A DNA stretch of 64,000 bases from Deroplatys truncata (Eukaryota; Arthropoda; Insecta; Mantodea; Mantidae), in the NCBI GenBank assembly GCA_030765065.1, contig CM060990.1, forward strand, positions 5,202,001-5,266,000, given 5' to 3'. The first letter of the stretch is position 1; each line of letters opens with the position of its first letter. Below are positions 57,577-64,000 of the stretch, piece by piece. A program made the position numbers and the translations under genes. The notes below the pieces were generated by a model. It did no database searches and was not told the DNA's origin. It saw nothing but the letters and a program-made list of their open reading frames with translations.

Positions 57577-58305
57577 AACCCTGTCCAACACACGGCTTGT
57601 GTGAAAGAACAATTAATTCCATTAAAGGGATATCTGATTACACAGTGAATAGGATTACAAGGGTTATCAATTAGCGGGGTCTTTATTACGCAAATGTATC
57701 TGAATCTCCCATATTATTACTACTGATGCCATTGTTGAGCTGTCGATGTGAGAACTGAAGAGTTAACCATCTTGAGAATACGAGAGAATGGTTTTCTGCA
57801 AATAAAACTAATTTACGTTGTAGTTCTCATACTTCTTGACATATGTGGCTCTGGTGGCATTTGAAATATATCCTAATTTTGATCATAATAAAAACTATAA
57901 TAATAAAGTCGAAAATCAACAAATGTATGCGTTCCGTTATTTTCTTTGCAACAATCACATTTTCTGAATAAAAATTAAACCATTTCGTTTAAATATTAAT
58001 TCTTTGCCATTCAACGAAACTAGCAAAGTTACTAGGTATAAAGTTAGCATGGTTGTACCTAACTACGCTTTCATAGTAGTAGAAAATTGATATTTGTTGT
58101 ATATATTTAGCACCGTAATCTGAAACTCTGTGCACTTTATATATGTATTTTGTATGCAAATTTGTTTTATTGTACATATTTAATATTTTGTAAATCTATA
58201 TTTTATAGTTCTGACACTATTTGCATACAAGCAAAGGTTTAAGCATTGCAGGGAAGAAATTTTATATTCAGTAGACGTGAAAATTTTTTAATGTAATAGA
58301 AATTT

Positions 58306-59498
58306 GATGCTTGCTGTTTACATTTTAGGATCATAAGTTAAAACATTTCATACTTTATGTGTCCAAAAAGAATAAATTCATTGTACATAATTGATAATTT
58401 TGTAAAATCCTGACATTCCTTACATGCAATTAAGAATGTAATATCTTGTGCAGTGACAAAGGCTGTAAAAGCCAAGTTATATTAAGTTCAATACCTTAGA
58501 AATATTAAAGCTTCTGGCATGTTCCTTGTTCAAGGCCGTTTGGCCATCCAAAAACTTACAGAACGCATTCTAATCTAATCTACCTTTTTATGAATCACAC
58601 AACAATATCCATAACTAACTACAACATGCAAATATCCGTTCATTGTCTTCTGCAAGTTCTGAAATAATGCGGCAAGAGTGTCATAAATTGACTGTGGGTT
58701 AGGGCATTCATAACCCCCTAATAAGCGTCAGCAGTACAATGCTTAGTTTTTGTGACGTCTTTAATGTTACACGTTTTCCTTTCGTAAAAGTTTCGCGCGA
58801 GCTCCCTTGACTTGGGAAGCTATGCTGAGAGCAGGTCCTTGCCTATCATTAAGAGTTGCTTATACTCCTGATTTTCGTACAGTCGTTTACTGGGAAGATT
58901 GTCTACTTCTTACGACTTAACTTCTCTTGGGGACCAAGTACGTGACTCAGTATTCTGTTAACGGATGGGATCAGCATAAAACACGTGTAAAAAGAATTCG
59001 GCCCACTATGGCTCTCACCCCTTCAATTAAATACGTAGAGCACTTTCATGTTTACACATTAATAAACAGCTATTCCGCTCGAATGTATTTTAATTAAACG
59101 CCAGGCATGATCAATTTGCAATGTCAACAGAAGGATGATTTATTACATGCTTGTCCTTATAATTAAAAGGTTACGATGCCCATTCTGTTATGCCTTCAGA
59201 TTTGTGGGGGCCAGCGATGACGAACAGTACTTTTTGTCCATTCCCAATCAGTGATGCGCCAAATCGGTATGTTTTCTATTTACTAAGCGATAAAATGCAC
59301 AAAGCATATGAAATTAATATATTTGTGTGTTTATATATATTTGGAAGCTGTGTGCTTATCAAGAAACAAAGCTAAAATTCTAAATGCAGATGAAAGTTTG
59401 CAAAGTATACTCCAAGGCGCATACAATTTTGATGCTTGCTGTTTACAGTTAGGATCATAACTTAAAACGTTGTAAACTTTATGTGTCCAAAAAGAATA
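58306..59498. repeat. Duplicated segment at the outer/inner arm junction
   Basis: About 72 bases at 58306-58377 (GATGCTTGCTGTTTACA to TGTCCAAAAAGAATAA) recur at 59429-59498. Both match one arm-1 sequence near 46,510-46,580. The first copy is about 88% like arm 1, the second almost identical. A second phrase, TTTGCAAAGTATACTCCAAG, also occurs twice (59,397 and 59,511). Confidence 0.7.
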
Positions 59499-62400
59499 AT
59501 GCAGTTGAAATTTTGCAAAGTATACTCCAAGGCGCATGTCCACGCCAATTTTTCAATATGTTTTCCTTTTTCTTTCTTTTCTTTTTGTTTTGGTGTATTT
59601 GCTTTTGAACCTCTTCACATAATTACAACAAGGTGTACTTTTCTATGAATAGTGTGATTTTCACCAATCGCTATTGTACAGAGGTGGTTTGAATACATAC
59701 ATTTTATTGGAAGTCTCGTGAGCTAAGTTTCGTCACTTCTCAAACAGCAACAACGCCTTAAAACACTGACGACCCTAGCACAACTACAACAGAGAAGTTT
59801 CTAAACCATCTATCATGGGAGATGGACGTTTTGAAAACATTAAACACACGATCATTCACGTCACACGTGTTAGCAAACGAACTTAACAGCATGATATATT
59901 GTTATCAGCAATATATTTCCACGCTCTGGAAGCTTGTATATTCCATTTCTGCAAAAGATGAGAGTTCTCTGGTTGGTGAATCTATTCCATATTGAGCTTG
60001 CAGTTTTTCAAGGAAGTGAGGTATTTGCCGCTATGAATTTTTGGAATTTGAAAAGGTAGCAGTTCAAGGGCAATGAATGTCTCGAGAAATGGTGTGAATG
60101 GGGCAACATCCCAATGGAAGTCACGGAGTTTCAAAACCGTCATCATTGAAGTATGTTGTCTGTGTTGTTGTGATGAAAGACGACTCTTTCAATGTTTACT
60201 AACTGAGCTCTTTTCTCTGAATGGACACTTCATCGCTCCAACTGAGAAGAGTATTTTTCGGAGCTGATAATCTGACCATTGTGAAGCCGTTTATGCTAAA
60301 GAATGCCTTTCCCGTCTCACTGAATGCACAGCCTAACCTTTCTGGGGTGAAGACCTAGTTTAAGATCTAATAGGGGTTGCTCATTTTCATAACTTATAAC
60401 CGTGAATCTAAAGTTAAATTACACCGACTGCGCAGCGGCCTTGTCCTGGGCGAGGGTGTGGCGCTCCTCCACCTCATGCACAGACAGCTGGCAAAGTAAC
60501 TGAAATTCACACAAAATGTCTGCAAACATTCACGCTTGATTTGCATATATTAAAATATGTGTTGAAAATGGTGAACATTAGAACTGCATTAATATTTATA
60601 TCCCTATTTTGTCAAGTTCTTCTGCAGTCACCACATGACGTTGTTGAACTCATTGTTTTGTTAACAGAAGACGAAATTCTCTTGACTTTGTCCACGAGAT
60701 TATAGGTAATTGTCCTACTAGCAAGCATAACCCTTGCAAATTGAGGATGGAATTTTGTCCCACACTTTCTTGCAAAGGAGTATTTCACATTCGCATCATA
60801 CAGAAAAAGACATCTTTTGTAAAACAAGCTCAGCAATTATGAGTAGAATTGCTATTAGCAATTGCTAAGCACGCAATACAATACTTTTCGTCTTAAGAAT
60901 GGCTAACTCCGTCCCATGCAACCGAAATAAATACGTGTTTATAATTTTTATTGCCTTTGCATTAGCCAATAAAAACAGAATCTGCTCCTCTCTCTCTTTC
61001 TCTGTAACCCTAACTACATTGTTATAATGTATATTACATTATAACAATACTTTTTATAATGATAGGGTTCTTAGAAAGGGCAAACAATGTAGGATAACCT
61101 TAAACTTGGACGAAATGATTGATATTAAAGAAATCAAAAAATATCTTTTCAAAGATAAGGACATCCAATTGTGAAAAGTACCCAACTATTCATAAAATTC
61201 ATAAATATAGGTTACTAAACACTGCAAACATTCTAATTTAGTTCTAGGTAGCTTATATAGCTATTATATGACTTTCGAAGGCATGTAAATGCTTGCCTGT
61301 AAGCCCAGCTTCCTATATAGTTGTAATGATAACGGCAAATTTTGATTTCATTAAAGAGAACAATCCACTCAAAAGTGGCTTCAGGAATCTTGAAATACTA
61401 AATTAGCTGCAGAGGAGCGGAAAAAGACGAGGAGGGCCTGCATATACAGTATAAGCTTTTTAAACGGCATAAGGTAAAAGTGATATTTTAGTTTTATAAA
61501 TTTTAAACTCCGTTTTCTCAGATTTTCATTTTCGACTCATTCTCATTTTCAGATTGTTTCACACGATGTACGTTTTGGTATAAGTGAATGAAATTTTATA
61601 TACCTGCTTACAAATAACAGCATAAAACAATGAAATGAATTTTTGTTTACAGGCTTAGTTGTGATGCTATTAAACATTAATTCTCCTATTGCGTAACCTT
61701 TTAAGAAAGAAATTGAAGTCCTATATTTAACATTTCTTTTCTCCAAACCTAGTACGACAGTTAAACATCTCTATAATTTATTAATATGCTATTAAAGACT
61801 TTCGTTAAAAATATCCATTTTCTTAAAAAAAATATCTATTGTGTGGAGCAATTTTTCAAAACAGTAAAAGAAATAATAAAAAACCTTTTCTAGGGAAGTA
61901 ATAAAAGTTAAGCATGAAATTTTGTGTACAGTAAGTTGAGACTACAATATCTCCAAAACTAAGCGCTGTAGAAAGAAACGTCTTTAATAAACGTTGCTTG
62001 ATATTATGCGGGAAAGTAAATGTCATTAGTCGTGTTTTATTTAGAGCAAGTTGTGATGGTCTGTTTGGGTCAATTAGGGTCAAATTAAATTGTGCCTAAA
62101 ATGACCACCACAACGTCCTCCAAGTAAAACACGACTAATGGCATTTACTTTCCCGCATAATATGAAGCGACTTTTATTCAAGATATTTATTTCTACAACG
62201 CTTAGTTTTGGAGATATTGTACAGTTTCAAGTTAAATGGCCCACCCTATATATTAAACGCTGAGTGCTGTAAACAAATTTCAAATGAATTGAAAAGAAAT
62301 TGCGGATTTTAGAAATTTCATAGATAGCTATCCTTTAATAAAAGCATGTTTTCATTTCCATACTCTGGCATTAATCTGAAGGAATGAGTCTAGAGCCCAG

Positions 62401-64000
62401 TGCGCTTTCTGCTTTAAGTAACATTTCGCCACAATTTATCTTTGGACGAATGTGGCTTTCCTCCCTGCACACTAATGAACAGTAGACATTGCACGCCTTG
62501 AAAGTTATTGCCACATTCAGTGTGTTCTTCTTGTATACCAACTTGTGGCCTATTATTGCAAAGGACGTGCTTCATACGTTTATCGTTAGCTTTATTGGTT
62601 AATGGCATGGACCGTCGCCCAGAACTATATCGTTGGCCACAATTTCGTCTAGTGGAACTGGGCCGCTTTTATTTCCTGTCAACCCGGATCAAATGCACTG
62701 TCCTACAACACATAATAGAATGTAGGCATTTGGGGTGTCAGTAGTTGCCTTACTATCCAGATTGGTGTTACTAAATCAATATTTTTACCCTAATCTGTAT
62801 TGTAATTTAGACCAGGAGAATTTAAATATCAGATGTGTACAGTAGGCATTCTTTAAATAGAAATAAAGATGGAGGTTGTGCTTTTCTTTTCTTAATTCTT
62901 CCCTTTTTGTCGGTGACAATCCGGGGGAGGACCAAATAGCTAATATCAACGACTTGCCGTAAAGGTCGTAAACGACTGGGGAAGAATTCACACAAGAATG
63001 TTGGCTCTGCACACTTTTTGTTGCTATTACTCGACAGTTATACAAGATGAAAATTAAATACTGTCTTCGAACATCAAGGCATAAGACACCATGTTAAATC
63101 GCGCATATATTTGACGAGAAGGAATACTCTATTGTTGTTATGCAAGTAATATTTCCGTGAATAGCGCTTCTGTATGCCCGATTTAAGTCCAGACCGCCTC
63201 CGTCAAACATACCCCACATTTTGTAACTCCAAGCAACGAGCATACGGATTTGCTAGGATGGGTCGTGCTTCAAACTTTGAAACCCCTCGTCTGCTTGACG
63301 CAAGCATTGCAAACGTTACTCATATGCGTATTGTAACATGACTCTAAGCTGTGACACAGCACACAGTACTTACACAGCTAAATCTGCTACTGCTGCACGT
63401 GGTGTTGAGGGAATGGGAGTCGTACTGTCGTCACCGGAGGTGGTACATGGTACCTTATTCAAAGTATAATTGCCTCTGTAACTAATCATAATACCATGAT
63501 ATTAGTGTTCCAAATGTCAGCTCTCTGCTCGTATGCACACTTCATTCTTTCAAGTACAAAAATGACCTCGAAGAAATAGTTTTACTTACTGAGTTGTGTA
63601 AATAACAGATTTATTAGAAACGAACTGACGTTGGTATTTTGTGATTAGTGCCTATGTTTTCCAACTCAATATCAGCCGTTAACAAATGAATCGTAAATAA
63701 AATTACGTTATTCCAAATTTACCTAACTGTTTGCACAAAAGTTATGAATATGCGGCTGTTAACAAAACTATAAACACACTTTACCAGAAACACATCTACT
63801 AGCAATAAATAAATTGGGACAAACGGCGAGTCGTTCGGCGATAGTGCAAGGTCCATAGCCTTCGTTGTGATCCTAATGAAAGATTCTGCGGATTACAGTT
63901 TACCGCAGCGAGTTCCTTTGTATAATAAAAAATTGTATAAAATTAAAAGAATCAGGAAGGGACAATTGGAGGAGAAGGAAATTAAAACATTAACGGATAA

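Larger units (their letters stand above)
53283..64000 (-). repeat. Giant inverted repeat, arm 2
   Basis: Inverted partner of arm 1, still matching at the last base of the window. The near-identical outer part is 59421-64000 and the diverged inner part 53283-58380. Between them, 58381-59420 holds about 1 kb not present in arm 1. No genes recognised. Confidence 0.92.

Overview
The window looks like intergenic DNA from a large, repeat-rich arthropod genome, probably an insect. This is inferred from the transposon types and the AT-rich composition. I see no confident host protein-coding gene. Almost every coding signal belongs to a mobile element. Comparisons are by eye, so identity figures are estimates.

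Region by region. (1) 1 to about 10,612: the right-hand part of a Polinton/Maverick relic. It carries the end of protein-primed PolB, a chromodomain integrase, a common Polinton protein of unknown function, a fibre-like coiled-coil protein, a packaging ATPase, a parvovirus-type phospholipase A2 domain, two short adenovirus pX/mu-like peptides, an adenain-type protease, penton-like and hexon-like capsid genes, and a minus-strand four-exon Cys-rich gene I cannot name. It ends in about 1 kb of terminal repeat. Several parts are broken. (2) 10.6-18.1 kb: a decayed Tc1-type transposase, a full-length tRNA-headed SINE and a hAT relic. (3) 18,119-26,665: a Ty3/gypsy LTR element on the minus strand, with 771/778-bp LTRs, a 4-bp target duplication (TGAC) and a SINE inserted in it. 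(4) 28,162-36,616: an 8.46-kb element with about 1.05-kb terminal inverted repeats, 5'-AG/CT-3' ends and a perfect 6-bp target duplication (AATGTT). Its TIR is homologous to the terminal repeat of the Polinton in (1), but inside it has satellites and other transposons instead of Polinton genes. (5) 37.6-38.9 kb: a DD82E (Sailor-like) transposase relic. (6) About 41,942 to 64,000, running off the window: a very large inverted repeat (arms of at least 9.4 kb, spacer about 1.9 kb). Its outer arms are about 99% identical and its inner arms are much more diverged.

How things fit together. The Polinton genes converge in pairs on poly(A) signals and diverge from a shared central promoter region, as expected for a virus-like element. 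The second Polinton-end element appears to be a non-autonomous relative that could have been mobilised by proteins from an element like the first. The SINE family occurs in at least four places and dates the insertions relative to one another. The two observations that deserve most attention are the shared Polinton TIR family with its non-autonomous derivative, and the two-strata giant palindrome.
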